Source of the DNA: Rhizobium leguminosarum
GTDB taxonomy: Bacteria > Pseudomonadota > Alphaproteobacteria > Rhizobiales > Rhizobiaceae
Assembly: GCF_002953715.1 (NCBI RefSeq)
Contig: NZ_CP025015.1
Span: 62,001 to 126,000, forward strand
Reading direction: 5' to 3'
Length of the DNA: 64,000 bases
Every line of letters begins with the position of its first letter. Position 1 is the first letter of the stretch. Shown in pieces: positions 35,500-44,537 of the stretch. The position numbers were made by a program, and so were the translations under genes. The notes beneath the pieces were generated by a model. The model was not told the origin of the DNA, searched no databases, and saw nothing but the letters and a program-made list of their open reading frames with translations.

Positions 35500-36339
35500 A
35501 TGACAAATTATTTCACCGAAGGAGCCTCCGTCGAGGCGGTAAACGGGCGCATGGCCTCCGACATTGATCCTCGCGTGAGGGAGGTCATGACCTTGCTTGT
35601 GAAGCATCTGCATGCCTTCATCAAGGAAGCGAAGGTTTCGCAACAGGAATGGGAAACCGCAATTCGGTTTCTGACGGAGACCGGCAAGATTTGTTCGCAA
35701 GAACGGCAGGAATTTATCCTGCTATCCGACACGCTAGGCGTATCCATGTTGGTGGATGCGATCAACAACCGCAGGCAACCGGGCGCAACGGAAAACACCG
35801 TGCTTGGACCGTTCCATGTCGCCGGGGCTCCCCGTCTTGCGATGGGCGATCGCATCACGCTTGACGGGAAGGGCGAGAGCTGTGTCTTCGAAGGCACTGT
35901 GGTCGATCTGGACGGACATCCGATCGAGGGTGCAATCATCGATGTTTGGTCAGACAATGCCGAAGGCTTTTACGATGTGCAGCAACCTGACATCCAGCCT
36001 AAATGGAACAACCGCGGAACCTTCGTGACCGGCTCCGACGGACGCTACAGCTTCGTCGGAATCAAGCCCGTCTCATACCCCATTCCCGCAGATGGGCCTG
36101 TGGGCCAGATGCTGAAGCATCTTGGCCGGCATCCCTATCGGCCTGCACATATGCACTACATCGTCGCGGCCGCCGGCTTCCAGAAACTGGTAACCCATAC
36201 GTTCGTCGGCGACGATAACTATCTTTCATCCGACGCCGTCTTCGGTGTCAAAGCCAAGTTGATCGCGCCGTATGAGCGTGTGCTCGGCGGTGAAACCGTC
36301 TGGCGTTCGCCATTCGATTTTGTCCTTAACCCACCGTGA
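35500..36339 (+). CDS. Hydroxyquinol 1,2-dioxygenase (intradiol)
   Basis: The 279-residue product has the N-terminal dimer domain of catechol/hydroxyquinol dioxygenases (TLLVKHLHAFIKEAKVSQQE) and the catalytic part: TVLGPFHVAGAP, IIDVWSDNAEGFYDVQQP, RYSFVGIKPVSYPIPADGP and RPAHMHYIVAAAGF. The Tyr, Tyr, His, His ligands of the ferric site are present in order. It cleaves 1,2,4-trihydroxybenzene to maleylacetate. An AAAGGAACAGG ribosome-binding site precedes the ATG. The sequence resembles the hydroxyquinol more than the catechol branch, and the adjacent maleylacetate reductase supports this. Confidence 0.9.
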   Translation: MTNYFTEGASVEAVNGRMASDIDPRVREVMTLLVKHLHAFIKEAKVSQQEWETAIRFLTETGKICSQERQEFILLSDTLGVSMLVDAINNRRQPGATENTVLGPFHVAGAPRLAMGDRITLDGKGESCVFEGTVVDLDGHPIEGAIIDVWSDNAEGFYDVQQPDIQPKWNNRGTFVTGSDGRYSFVGIKPVSYPIPADGPVGQMLKHLGRHPYRPAHMHYIVAAAGFQKLVTHTFVGDDNYLSSDAVFGVKAKLIAPYERVLGGETVWRSPFDFVLNPP

Positions 36340-36349
36340 GGCGGCCGAG

Positions 36350-36682
36350 ATGCCAAATATGAAGATTTACGTGGATCGATCACTGCCAGAGCAGTCTCAT
36401 CTGAAGATTGAGGCCGCTCTGGTGCCGCTGAGCAAATTGTTATGCGAAAGGCTGGACGTCAACATCGACGCCTGCCAGTTTGCTGTCATTCCAGTCTACG
36501 CGATGGCAAACCTTCCGGCGGTGAACCTCGAGCTTTTCCTCCTGCCGAAAGCAGAACGGACGCGTCAGAAACTCATGGATCTTGCCAGGGAAATCCAGCA
36601 ATTGGTCGGGGACGCTGCGATCACACAAGTTGCCGTTCGGATTTCCCAGCTCGACCCTGCGACGTTCATCGCCTTGAAGTGA
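36350..36682 (+). CDS. Tautomerase-like small protein
   Basis: I start it at the ATG at 36350, ten bases after the dioxygenase stop, rather than upstream inside that gene. The 110-residue product begins Met-Pro, so Pro would be N-terminal after processing, as in 4-oxalocrotonate tautomerase relatives. It continues NMKIYVDRSLPEQSHLKIEA and later has AVNLELFLLPKAERTRQKL. The fold assignment is tentative. In this position it may isomerise a ring-cleavage product. Confidence 0.5.
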   Translation: MPNMKIYVDRSLPEQSHLKIEAALVPLSKLLCERLDVNIDACQFAVIPVYAMANLPAVNLELFLLPKAERTRQKLMDLAREIQQLVGDAAITQVAVRISQLDPATFIALK

Positions 36683-37182
36683 CTCGCTGGTCGGGGACTG
36701 TGCTTCGCAGGGTCGATTCCTGTCAAGGCGTGAGGTTCGAAGACGGTCGAGCAAGTTGGATGAGCGCTACTAGCCATGTGAAAACCGGCCTCCGCGACCC
36801 TTCTGCGAGAAACGGGCGCGAAGGCGCTACGTGAATGCGGTCGTAAGCGCGTGTTGTTCCCGCGCAGATCAGGCTCTCAGGTTATTTGGTTGATGGCACC
36901 CCTTCTGCGATGCGGGCCGTGGAGGAGCGCCATACCCAGCATTGGCCCGGCTCGCGGGATTGCGCTCACGGCTCACAGAGACAATATCTGGGCTGTGACG
37001 CCGTGATCGGCTGACGGCGGGCACTTCGGCGATCTGGTCCGCCGGCATTCCCCGGGCAAGGGCACTGAGATGGAGCCCGGAGGCCGACGGCACACTCCGC
37101 AAAATCGTTGTCGTGGGCGGCCGCAACGATCTGGGGCCGTTTCGGTAGATTACGTTCAGCGTGAGCCAACGCTCGCCTCGAC
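36683..37182. other. Intergenic region after the hydroxyquinol genes
   Basis: Five hundred bases contain no open frame I can support on either strand. It separates the plus-strand catabolic operon from the minus-strand regulator. I see no clear terminator hairpin followed by a T-run, nor any insertion-sequence end. Confidence 0.4.
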
Positions 37183-37890
37183 CTATTTGGAGGCGGACTT
37201 GATCTGCTCGAGATAGCTATAGACAGTGAACCTCGAAATCCCGAGGCTGGCGGCGGCGACGTCGACGCTGGAGCGGATCATGAACAGGCCGCGAAGGCTC
37301 ATGTTGCGGACCGCTTCCATCTTGTCTTCCTTCTGCATCTGGCCGACGGTCTTGCCCGTGGCCTTGATGCTGGTGTCGATGATCTCGGTAACGATCTCCT
37401 CGACCGAAAGCGCGCCGCCCTCGCCAGGATCATCCGCCTGCTGCTGTTCGTTGGCGAGTTCCAGAATCAACGCTTTGAGTTCTCGCATCTTACTTCGATC
37501 TGCATTCACGCAGATGGCAGCATAGGCCGTGCCTTCGTTGTCTCTCAAAAGGATGCTCGTGGATTCGAGTTCCAGCCCAGTCCGCGTCCTGGTCTTGTAA
37601 CCATCGACGATCGTCCGAGGTTCATTGACTTCATTCATATCGCCGGCGATCAGCTTCTTCAGGCCCACATCGCCGAAGGGGCCGCTGATGATGGAACTGC
37701 CGACGGTCCGGCCGCTCAGCTTGCCATTGGCGATAGCGACAATGGACTCCTCGGGCTTGGCGAGATCATGCAGTACGATCTCGGTATTTGGCCCGAAACA
37801 TTTGGCAAGACCGGCGACGACACTTGCCAGCGCATCGATCACGAGTCTGCGTTCAGCGTCGGTAGAAGGCCGCATACGTTCAACTGCCAT
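37183..37890 (-). CDS. YheO-like PAS/HTH transcriptional regulator
   Basis: The 235-residue product has a YheO-type PAS domain at residues 20-130: GLAKCFGPNTEIVLHDLAKP, then ESIVAIANGKLSGRTVGSSI. A C-terminal helix-turn-helix near 205-230 (VDVAAASLGISRFTVYSYLE) follows. Such proteins respond to small ligands and often regulate amino-acid or RidA-linked genes. It precedes, divergently oriented to nothing, the ridA-aminotransferase-aap run on the same strand. It lies downstream of them, so it may be cotranscribed or separately expressed. Confidence 0.85.
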   Translation of the reverse strand: MAVERMRPSTDAERRLVIDALASVVAGLAKCFGPNTEIVLHDLAKPEESIVAIANGKLSGRTVGSSIISGPFGDVGLKKLIAGDMNEVNEPRTIVDGYKTRTRTGLELESTSILLRDNEGTAYAAICVNADRSKMRELKALILELANEQQQADDPGEGGALSVEEIVTEIIDTSIKATGKTVGQMQKEDKMEAVRNMSLRGLFMIRSSVDVAAASLGISRFTVYSYLEQIKSASK

Positions 37891-37979
37891 TGAATTCGAT
37901 CTTCTCCGCGATAAGTCACAAATCTGTCTAGCAAGCTCTTGACTGCGTGCGACGGCAATTCAGTGGGCACGCGGCACGG

Positions 37980-38441
37980 TCACAGCTTTACTTCTACCAC
38001 CATCTCGATTTCGACGGGAACGCCGAAGGGAAGCGTATTCGTACCGACCGCGGCACGGGCATGCCGACCGGTCTCGCCGAAGATCTCGACCAGCAATTCC
38101 GACGCACCATTGATGACCAGGTGTTGGTCCTCGAAATCGTCGGTGGAATTGACATAGCCATTGAGTTTTACGATCTGCGTGACCCTGTCGAGATCGCCGA
38201 TCTCGCGATTGATAACTGCGAGCCCATTGACAATGGACATTCGCGCCGCTTCCATACCCTCCGCGACAGTGAATTCCCGGCCAAGCTTGCCGCGCATCAC
38301 CGCTTTGCCGCCGGCAATCGGCCCCTGCCCGGCAATGAAAACCAGGTTTCCGGAGCGACGGGACGGAACGTAGGATGCCAGTGCTCCGAATTCATCCGGC
38401 AGCGTGATCCCGAGTTCAGCAAGTCGTGCTGCGACGGACAT
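37980..38441 (-). CDS. RidA family reactive-intermediate deaminase
   Basis: Starting at the ATG at 38441, the 153-residue product is a YjgF/YER057c/UK114 protein of the longer subgroup (LGITLPDEFGALASYVPSRR, GNLVFIAGQGPIAGGKAV). It has GEFTVAEG-like and GRHARAAVGTNTLPFGVPVE, including the conserved Arg that binds carboxylates. RidA hydrolyses enamine/imine products of PLP enzymes. It follows an aminotransferase gene in the same operon after four bases, so it probably clears that enzyme's by-products. Confidence 0.88.
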   Translation of the reverse strand: MSVAARLAELGITLPDEFGALASYVPSRRSGNLVFIAGQGPIAGGKAVMRGKLGREFTVAEGMEAARMSIVNGLAVINREIGDLDRVTQIVKLNGYVNSTDDFEDQHLVINGASELLVEIFGETGRHARAAVGTNTLPFGVPVEIEMVVEVKL

Positions 38442-38445
38442 GAAT

Positions 38446-39534
38446 TCAATTCCTTTCCAATTTTTTGAGACGATCGATGAACGCGTCGATATCGGCTTCG
38501 TCATTATAGAAGTGCGGGGATGCCCGGACATTGGTGCCTCGGGCGGCCACGCTCACGCCCTCCGCATTCATTGCCTCGACCAGACGACCGGCATCCCCGG
38601 AACGAAAGCTCACGATCGGAGCCGATCCGGCCGGGCTCACGAGCGGAACGCCGAGTGCTGCTAGTCCATCGGCCAGCCGCCTGCAGAGCGATCGATTGCG
38701 GCGGAAGATGTTGTCCCAGCCTAAACCCTCAAGATAGGCCAGTCCGAAATCGAGCGTGGTGAGCCCGGGATAGTTGGAATGGCTGTATTGCAGTTCCCTA
38801 GACGGTGCGGGGTTCGAGTATCCCCGAAATACCGGCTCCAGCGATTGCCTGAATCGCAGGCTGGTGACCGAGATCGCTAGGCCAAAGCCGGAGAGTAGCC
38901 ATTTGAATGTCGATGCCGCGTAAACATCTGCAAACCGCGCCGATACAGGCACGGCGCCGAGGCCGTGAATCCCGTCCACCACGAGAAACGCCCTCTTGGC
39001 CTGGCAGACCTCGAAGAGGACCTGCAGATCGACTTCGGTTCCGGTTTCCCAATGGACATGTGACACGAGCACGACGCCGCCACGCTTGATCGAGGTGGCC
39101 AGCGCCGCTGTCCGATTGGTCTCCGAATCCACCGCGACGGTCACGAGTTCGGCGCCGCGCCCGCTTAGCGTATTGGCCACGGCGAGCACCGTGGGAAATT
39201 CGTCCTGGCAGACGACGACCTGATCGTTGGCGCGGACAGGCACGGACCATGCGACGAGGTTCAGGACTTCTGAAGTGCTCGACGCGAAGCCGATATCCTG
39301 GCTTTCCACTCCCATGAGCCGCGCGAGTTTCGCTTTCACGCTACCAGCCACGCTCTGCCATTCCTCGGCGGCGTCGTAGCCACGGCTGAACATGCCGTCG
39401 AGCTTGCGCCCGACAGCCTCGCCGATATTAAGGGGCATGATGCCGGTCGCAGCGGTGTTGAGGTAGACCCGCTGGCGGAGGTAGGGGAAAGTCGACCTCA
39501 CCGCGTCAATATCAAGCATTGTCGTTTCATCCAT
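38446..39534 (-). CDS. Class V aminotransferase (isopenicillin-N-epimerase/cysteine-desulfurase-like)
   Basis: I take the ATG at 39534 (MDETTMLDID), giving 362 residues; the open frame continues far upstream inside aapM but without homology. It has VYLNTAATGIMP, DIGFASSTSEVLNLVAW, HVHWETGTEVDL, LVVDGIHGLGAVPV (PLP Asp) and YAASTFKWLLSGFG (Schiff-base Lys). The substrate is unknown. Placement between an amino-acid ABC permease gene and ridA suggests that it acts on an amino acid brought in by the Aap-like transporter. Confidence 0.85.
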   Translation of the reverse strand: MDETTMLDIDAVRSTFPYLRQRVYLNTAATGIMPLNIGEAVGRKLDGMFSRGYDAAEEWQSVAGSVKAKLARLMGVESQDIGFASSTSEVLNLVAWSVPVRANDQVVVCQDEFPTVLAVANTLSGRGAELVTVAVDSETNRTAALATSIKRGGVVLVSHVHWETGTEVDLQVLFEVCQAKRAFLVVDGIHGLGAVPVSARFADVYAASTFKWLLSGFGLAISVTSLRFRQSLEPVFRGYSNPAPSRELQYSHSNYPGLTTLDFGLAYLEGLGWDNIFRRNRSLCRRLADGLAALGVPLVSPAGSAPIVSFRSGDAGRLVEAMNAEGVSVAARGTNVRASPHFYNDEADIDAFIDRLKKLERN

Positions 39535-39545
39535 GCCAAATGCTC

Positions 39546-40658
39546 TTATCTGTCCCGACGAAGCCGCTTTTCCAGCCCGGAGCCGAAGCGCGCCATCGAG
39601 AAGCAGAAAGCGAAATAGATGGCGCCCACGAAAATATAGGCCTCGGCGCCGAAGCCTTGCCATGCGGGTTCGGCGATTGCGCGCTTGCCCGCATTGAGGA
39701 GATCGAAGATGCCAATGATCATAACGAGCGACGTGCTCTTGAACAGGCCGATGCAGAGGCTGATGATCGGCGGCAGGACGAGCGTGAGCGCCTGCGGCAT
39801 GACGACGAAATACATCGTCTTCCAGTATCCCAGACCGAGCGATTGGGCGGCCTCGGATTGTCCCGCTGGCACGGCCTGCAATCCGCCGCGGATCGTCTCC
39901 GACAGATAGGCGCCCATGAAGAGGACGATGCCGAGTTGGGCGCGCAACAGCTTGGAGAAGTTCATCCCGTCGGGAAGGAAAAGCGGAAACATGACGCTGG
40001 CCATGAACAGCACGCTGATTAGTGGTATGCCGCGGATCAGCTCGACATAAATGACGCACATCGTCCTGACGGTCGGATTGGCCGAGGAGCGCCCCAGCGC
40101 CACGACGACCGCAAGGGGCAATGCGAGCGCGATGCCGAAGGTCGCGAGCATGAGTGTGACCGGTAGCCCGCCCCATTGATCCTCGGGGACATAGGCAAGG
40201 CCCATGACCCCGCCATACATCAGGACGAAGACGGTCGCCAAACCGGCGACCCAGAGCATGACAAGCGTCCATCCCCACAGTCGACGGTCGGCGGAGAGTG
40301 GATAAAGCGAGATGAAAATCAGAACGCTCAGCGCCGGCCGCCATTGTTCGGCATGCGGATAGAGGCCGAACAGGATGAACCGGTACTTCTCACGGATCAA
40401 CGCCCAGCACGCTCCGGCATCGGCGGAGCGGCAGGCCTGCGTATCAAGAGACGGCGCCGACCAGACCGCACGGAACACGGCCCAGTCCAGGAACAACCAC
40501 GCAAGCTTGCCCAGCACCAAGAGCATAATCAAGGTAATCGCTGTCGATAGCCAGGAACTGAAAAGGTGCCGTCTCAGCCAGCCGGCAACGCCGCGGTCGG
40601 ACGGATCTACTGGCCTTGGTAGAGCGGACTTCTCGACGGTCACGATAAAATGGCTCAT
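39546..40658 (-). CDS. aapM: General L-amino-acid ABC permease, AapM-like
   Basis: The 370-residue product has the AapM layout: an N-terminal helix, a Cys-containing periplasmic stretch (TQACRSADAGACWALIREK), and then a typical polar-amino-acid permease domain. That domain has YVELIRGIPLISVLFMASVM, GAYLSETIRGGLQAVPAGQS and the EAA loop EAAQSLGLGYWKTMYFVVMP. It pairs with AapQ in the inner membrane. The gene overlaps aapQ by four bases. In rhizobia an ATPase gene, aapP, normally follows; here it is replaced by the aminotransferase gene. Confidence 0.9.
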   Translation of the reverse strand: MSHFIVTVEKSALPRPVDPSDRGVAGWLRRHLFSSWLSTAITLIMLLVLGKLAWLFLDWAVFRAVWSAPSLDTQACRSADAGACWALIREKYRFILFGLYPHAEQWRPALSVLIFISLYPLSADRRLWGWTLVMLWVAGLATVFVLMYGGVMGLAYVPEDQWGGLPVTLMLATFGIALALPLAVVVALGRSSANPTVRTMCVIYVELIRGIPLISVLFMASVMFPLFLPDGMNFSKLLRAQLGIVLFMGAYLSETIRGGLQAVPAGQSEAAQSLGLGYWKTMYFVVMPQALTLVLPPIISLCIGLFKSTSLVMIIGIFDLLNAGKRAIAEPAWQGFGAEAYIFVGAIYFAFCFSMARFGSGLEKRLRRDR

Positions 40659-41800
40659 CGAGTCACCAGGGCGACGGAGCGGTTATACCAGTTCATCAGC
40701 GCGCTGACGGCGAGGCTGATCGTCAGGAAGGCCAGGATGATGATGGTGACCCCTTCCACCGCCTGCCCGGTATCGCTGATCATCGAATTCACGATGGCGA
40801 AAAGATCGGGATAGCCAACCGCCACGGCAAGCGAGCTGTTCTTGATCACGCCGAGATATTCGCTGCTCAGCGGCGGAATGATAATCCTGAGCGCCTGCGG
40901 CATGATGACCTTGCGCAGCGTGACGATCGGGCCAAGGCCGAGCGCCATTGCAGCCTCGCGCTGGCCGGAGGGAACGCCGAGAATGCCAGCCCGAACGATC
41001 TCGGCGACGAAGGCGGAGGTATAGACCGAGAGGCCGATCACCAGCGCCGACAATTCCGGCGTCAATGTTGCGCCGCCCCGGAAATTGAGTCCTTTCAGGA
41101 CCGGCACATCGGGCACGGTGACTTGCCCTGACAGCAAGACCGCGGCGACCGGCAGGCAGATGGCGAGGATCAGGAATATGGGAAGGGACAGCAATCGACC
41201 GAACCGTATCTTGCCCTTGCGCTGCAGCCCTGCTGCGAAGATGAAGGCGATGATGACGACCAGAAGCGTCAACCCGGCGATGCCGACCGCTGTCCCGTCT
41301 CCAACCGAGGGATAGCGTATGCCTCGGTTGGAAATGAAGAACCCGTCCGCGAGCTTGAAGGCAGCGCGCGGCGCCGGCAGTTGCAGGATCAGCTGGTACC
41401 AGAAGACGAGCTGCAGCAGCACCGGAACATTACGCACGGCCTCGACATAGGCACCGCAGGATTTCGCTAGCAGCAGATTGGGCGACAGACGCGCGATGCC
41501 AAAGAAGGTTCCGACGGCGGTGGACACGATGATCACGGCAGCTGAGACGGTCAGCGTGTTCAGAAGCCCGATCAGCAGCGCACGGGCATAAGTGTGCACG
41601 CCCGGCGTGAACTCGATCCAGCTGTTGGCGATCGGCATGCTGACAATGCGCCAGAGGAAGGCGAACCCGGTCGACACCCCTCGGGACTCGAGGTTCCCAA
41701 GCGTTGTCGCGACTAGGAACCAACCAATACCCCCGACCGCCAGGATCAGGAGCATTTGGACGACGATCGAACTGACTACGTCACGGCTTGCGTATTTCAT
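40655..41800 (-). CDS. aapQ: General L-amino-acid ABC permease, AapQ-like
   Basis: The start is the ATG at 41800 (MKYASRDVVSSIVVQ), 381 residues. AapQ landmarks are FLWRIVSMPIANSWIEFTPG, YVEAVRNVPVLLQLVFWYQL, VYTSAFVAEIVRAGILGVPS and GQREAAMALGLGPIVTLRKV followed by MPQALRIIIPPLSSEYL. Several transmembrane helices alternate with one larger loop. It forms the heterodimeric channel with AapM for a broad range of L-amino acids, fed by AapJ. Confidence 0.9.
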   Translation of the reverse strand: MKYASRDVVSSIVVQMLLILAVGGIGWFLVATTLGNLESRGVSTGFAFLWRIVSMPIANSWIEFTPGVHTYARALLIGLLNTLTVSAAVIIVSTAVGTFFGIARLSPNLLLAKSCGAYVEAVRNVPVLLQLVFWYQLILQLPAPRAAFKLADGFFISNRGIRYPSVGDGTAVGIAGLTLLVVIIAFIFAAGLQRKGKIRFGRLLSLPIFLILAICLPVAAVLLSGQVTVPDVPVLKGLNFRGGATLTPELSALVIGLSVYTSAFVAEIVRAGILGVPSGQREAAMALGLGPIVTLRKVIMPQALRIIIPPLSSEYLGVIKNSSLAVAVGYPDLFAIVNSMISDTGQAVEGVTIIILAFLTISLAVSALMNWYNRSVALVTR

Positions 41801-41865
41801 GTCGCCAGCTTCGGTGGATCGGGAGAAGACGGTGGCACGGCGAAGGCCGCGCCACCCATTCGGCT

Positions 41866-42891
41866 TCAACGGAATGGCGGGGAGTACTGCAGACCGCCCT
41901 TGGTCCAGACATCGTTCATGCCGCGGTCGACGCCCACGATGTTGCGATCCCAGACCTCACCGAAATTGCCGACCTGCTTGATGATCTTCTGGGTGAAGTC
42001 GTTCGACAGGCCGAGGGTCTGGCCGAGTTCGCCCTCTAGGCCGAGGAAGCGGCGGACGGCGGGATTTTCCGATGCAAGCGACTTGTCGAGATTCTTGCTG
42101 TCGATACCCAGCACTTCAGCATTCACCATCGCGTAATGCGTCCAGCGAACGATGTCGAACCAGCGCTCGTCACCCTTGCGCACGACGCCCCCCAAAGGCT
42201 CCGCAGTGATGCGTTCTGGCAGGATGAGCAGGTCGTTTCCAGCTTCGCCACGCGCTGCCTTCGAAGCCGCGAGGTCCGAGGCATCCGAGACGTAGGCATC
42301 GCAGCGGTCGGCGAGCAGCGCCTTGCGAGCCTCCTCGCCTTCCGAGAAAAGGACGGGCGTGTAGGTCATTTTGTGAAGCGAGAAATATTCCTGAACCGAA
42401 AGTTCGGTCGTGCCGCCGGTCAGCATGCAGAGGCTGCCGCCATCGAGTCCCGAGGCATCGGCGATGCCGAGCGACTTCTTCACCATGAAGCCGATGCCAT
42501 CGTAGTAATAGATATTGGGGAATTGCAGACCGAGCTGGCTTTCCCGGGTCATCGTCCACGTGACATTCGCATAGACCACGTCGACCTCACCGGACTGGAG
42601 TGCAGTGAAACGCTGTTGCGGCGTAAGCACGACCCATTTGACCTTCTCGGCATCGCCGAGCGTGGCCGCGGCGACCGCTCTGCACTGATCGGCATCAATG
42701 CCGCGCATCACGCCCTGGCTGTCGGGCAACGAGAATCCCGGGCTAACGCCGATGACGCCACAGGACAACTGACCCCGCACCTTGACGGCGTCGAGCGTCT
42801 TCGATGTCAGCGGTACCGTTTCCTGCGCCTTCGCCATGCCGGCGCTGGCCATGAAGGCCGCGGCCACGAAGCCCATGATCGAGAACTTCAT
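41866..42891 (-). CDS. aapJ: General L-amino-acid ABC binding protein, AapJ-like
   Basis: GGAGGGGG just before the ATG at 42891 fixes the start (341 residues). A signal peptide ends near AKAQE. The mature protein has LDAVKVRGQLSCGVIGVSPG, GIDADQCRAVAAATLGD, VDVVYANVTWTMTRE, GTTELSVQEYF and a C-terminal RNIVGVDRGMNDVWTKGGL, all typical of AapJ. The Cys pairs expected in this family are present. It is the first gene of the run and its 5' flank holds decayed dnaE2 pieces. Confidence 0.9.
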   Translation of the reverse strand: MKFSIMGFVAAAFMASAGMAKAQETVPLTSKTLDAVKVRGQLSCGVIGVSPGFSLPDSQGVMRGIDADQCRAVAAATLGDAEKVKWVVLTPQQRFTALQSGEVDVVYANVTWTMTRESQLGLQFPNIYYYDGIGFMVKKSLGIADASGLDGGSLCMLTGGTTELSVQEYFSLHKMTYTPVLFSEGEEARKALLADRCDAYVSDASDLAASKAARGEAGNDLLILPERITAEPLGGVVRKGDERWFDIVRWTHYAMVNAEVLGIDSKNLDKSLASENPAVRRFLGLEGELGQTLGLSNDFTQKIIKQVGNFGEVWDRNIVGVDRGMNDVWTKGGLQYSPPFR

Positions 42892-43016
42892 ATTCACTCC
42901 CCCTCCGGATGAGGTCTTCAAACACTTATTGGATATCAACATAATGTTTTGATTGCAACAGAATGTTGATATTGGTGCTGTTGCCACTGAACATCCGACC
43001 ACGGCAATGTCGTGCA

Positions 43017-43181
43017 CCGCTCCCTCTCGAAACCGACGTGATCGATCGTGGTTCTGGTGCGAATACAGGTGACGACGTCCCGCAGCTGACGGCGAGACGG
43101 TTCGTGGAAAAGAACGTCATTCGTCACAACGGTCTTCACCTTGAAGTGTGTGGCCATGTTCGACAACTCGTGTAGCCGCAT
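43017..43181 (-). pseudogene. dnaE2: dnaE2 (error-prone DNA polymerase) internal fragment, inverted piece
   Basis: On the minus strand this encodes RLHELSNMATHFKVKTVVTN, then DVLFHEPSRRQLRDVVTCIR and TTIDHVGFERER. This is the PHP-domain region of DnaE2/ImuC. The piece ends exactly where the plus-strand fragment at 43202 would continue. It is a scrap, with neither start nor end of the gene. Confidence 0.75.
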
Positions 43182-43201
43182 CTGGTCGTTCGGCCGCCGG
43201 T

Positions 43202-43408
43202 CATGCGGATAGATTCCTCAAGCCGCCCGAGGAGATGCAGCGGCTGTTTCCCCGTTACCCGGACGCATTGGCCCGGACGATGGAAATCGCCGATCGCTGC
43301 CAGTTCTCGCTCGAGGAACTGACCTACCAATATCCTGAGGAGGCAATCGTCCCAGGCAAGGACGCGCAAAGCTCTCTCGAGCATTATGTCTGGGAATGCG
43401 CGCCTAAC
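43202..43408 (+). pseudogene. dnaE2: dnaE2 internal fragment, second piece
   Basis: The plus strand reads HADRFLKPPEEMQRLFPRYP, DALARTMEIADRCQFSLEEL and TYQYPEEAIVPGKDAQSSLE, followed by HYVWECAPN. This is the direct continuation of the DnaE2 segment encoded on the other strand at 43017-43181. Homology stops at about 43408, where the LysR gene's 3' end begins. No polymerase core is present. Confidence 0.8.
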
Positions 43409-43420
43409 GTTGAGCTCTGT

Positions 43421-44320
43421 TCAATCGACGAGGTGCTGCTTGGCGGCTGCCATGACAAGGTCGGTGAGCGTCGCAAACCGTTCTGCAGCAAGTTTGTTGA
43501 CCTGCCAGAAAAGTGAGACGTCGAGAGCCTTATTAGGGATTAGCTCCACCAGCCTTCCCTTCTGTAGATGAGGGCGGGCAAGATGCTCCGGGTTCATGCC
43601 CCACCCCATGCCTTCGACGCTTGCGTCAATGAAAGCCTGTGTCGAGGGGAGAAAATGCGTCGGACAAGCAATCTCTTCACCGAGTATCTGGGCAATCCAA
43701 CGGTCCTGAAGCTTGTCTTTCTGGTTGAACGTTAGGGCCGGTGCAGTCCGCAACGCCTCGGCGCTAACGCCTCCTGAAAAATGGCGTTCTACAAACTCCG
43801 GGCTTGCCGTAGCACGGTAACGCAGCGAACCGAGGGCGGTGCGCCGGCATCCAGGAACCAGCCTTTCGCTGCCTGTCACAGCTGCAATCACCCGCCCGCG
43901 CTCTAACCAATCCGCCGTGTCGCCCTCGTCATCAATAACAACGTCCAGGAGATAATTTGAAGACTTGGCGAATGCCGAAAGGGCCCCGAGAAACCAAGTT
44001 GCGAGACTATCGGCATTTGTTGCGAGGTGCACAGTCACCCGTTCAATGAACTCGGTGGCCGGCGCGAGCGACGGTAGGTGCTCGTAGAGGTCTCGTTCAA
44101 GCAGCCCAACATTTTCCAAGTGCCTACATACCCACTGACCCTGCTCCGTAGCAACGCACGGATTTCCTCTGACGACCAGCGCGATCCCCATTCGCTCTTC
44201 GAGGTTTTTGACGCGCTGCGAAATTGCGGATGGTGTGACGTTGAGCGTGCCTGCCGCTTTTTCAAAACTTCCAGTCTGCACGACGGCCGCCAAGGCCCGC
44301 AATGCGGAGTAGTCGAGCAT
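43421..44320 (-). CDS. LysR-type regulator, ArgP-like
   Basis: The 299-residue product has the ArgP/IciA style N-terminus: LDYSALRALAAVVQTGSFEK, then AAGTLNVTPSAISQRVKNLE and ERMGIALVVR. A LysR effector domain follows. ArgP senses lysine/arginine and drives the LysE/ArgO exporter. Here a LysE-family gene is divergent, 217 bases away, the same pairing. Its 3' end abuts the dnaE2 scrap. Confidence 0.88.
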   Translation of the reverse strand: MLDYSALRALAAVVQTGSFEKAAGTLNVTPSAISQRVKNLEERMGIALVVRGNPCVATEQGQWVCRHLENVGLLERDLYEHLPSLAPATEFIERVTVHLATNADSLATWFLGALSAFAKSSNYLLDVVIDDEGDTADWLERGRVIAAVTGSERLVPGCRRTALGSLRYRATASPEFVERHFSGGVSAEALRTAPALTFNQKDKLQDRWIAQILGEEIACPTHFLPSTQAFIDASVEGMGWGMNPEHLARPHLQKGRLVELIPNKALDVSLFWQVNKLAAERFATLTDLVMAAAKQHLVD

Positions 44321-44537
44321 GTAAGTTTGCCTTAAGAGAGGTAAGTTTCTTTAATTAGCCTAAGCCTCAGCTTTTTGATAGTGGCTGATCGAACGGCTTG
44401 CATTTCCTAACTCAATCGCGGGGCTCTGATTGACGATAGCAATTGCGCGGTCTTCGGATTGTCCATCGAAATCAGAATGGTCGCCCCAATTGGCGGTTGC
44501 GCATCGGTCGGACCCTGGATCAACAAAGGACATGCGC

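Noticed and set aside
36869..37126. Minus-strand frame of 85 codons after the hydroxyquinol genes
   Set aside because: Composition is typical of a random GC-rich frame, overlapping another on the same strand, with no start signal or homology.
38446..40344. 632-codon minus-strand frame upstream of the aminotransferase
   Set aside because: Only the part from 39534 has aminotransferase homology; the rest shadows aapM.
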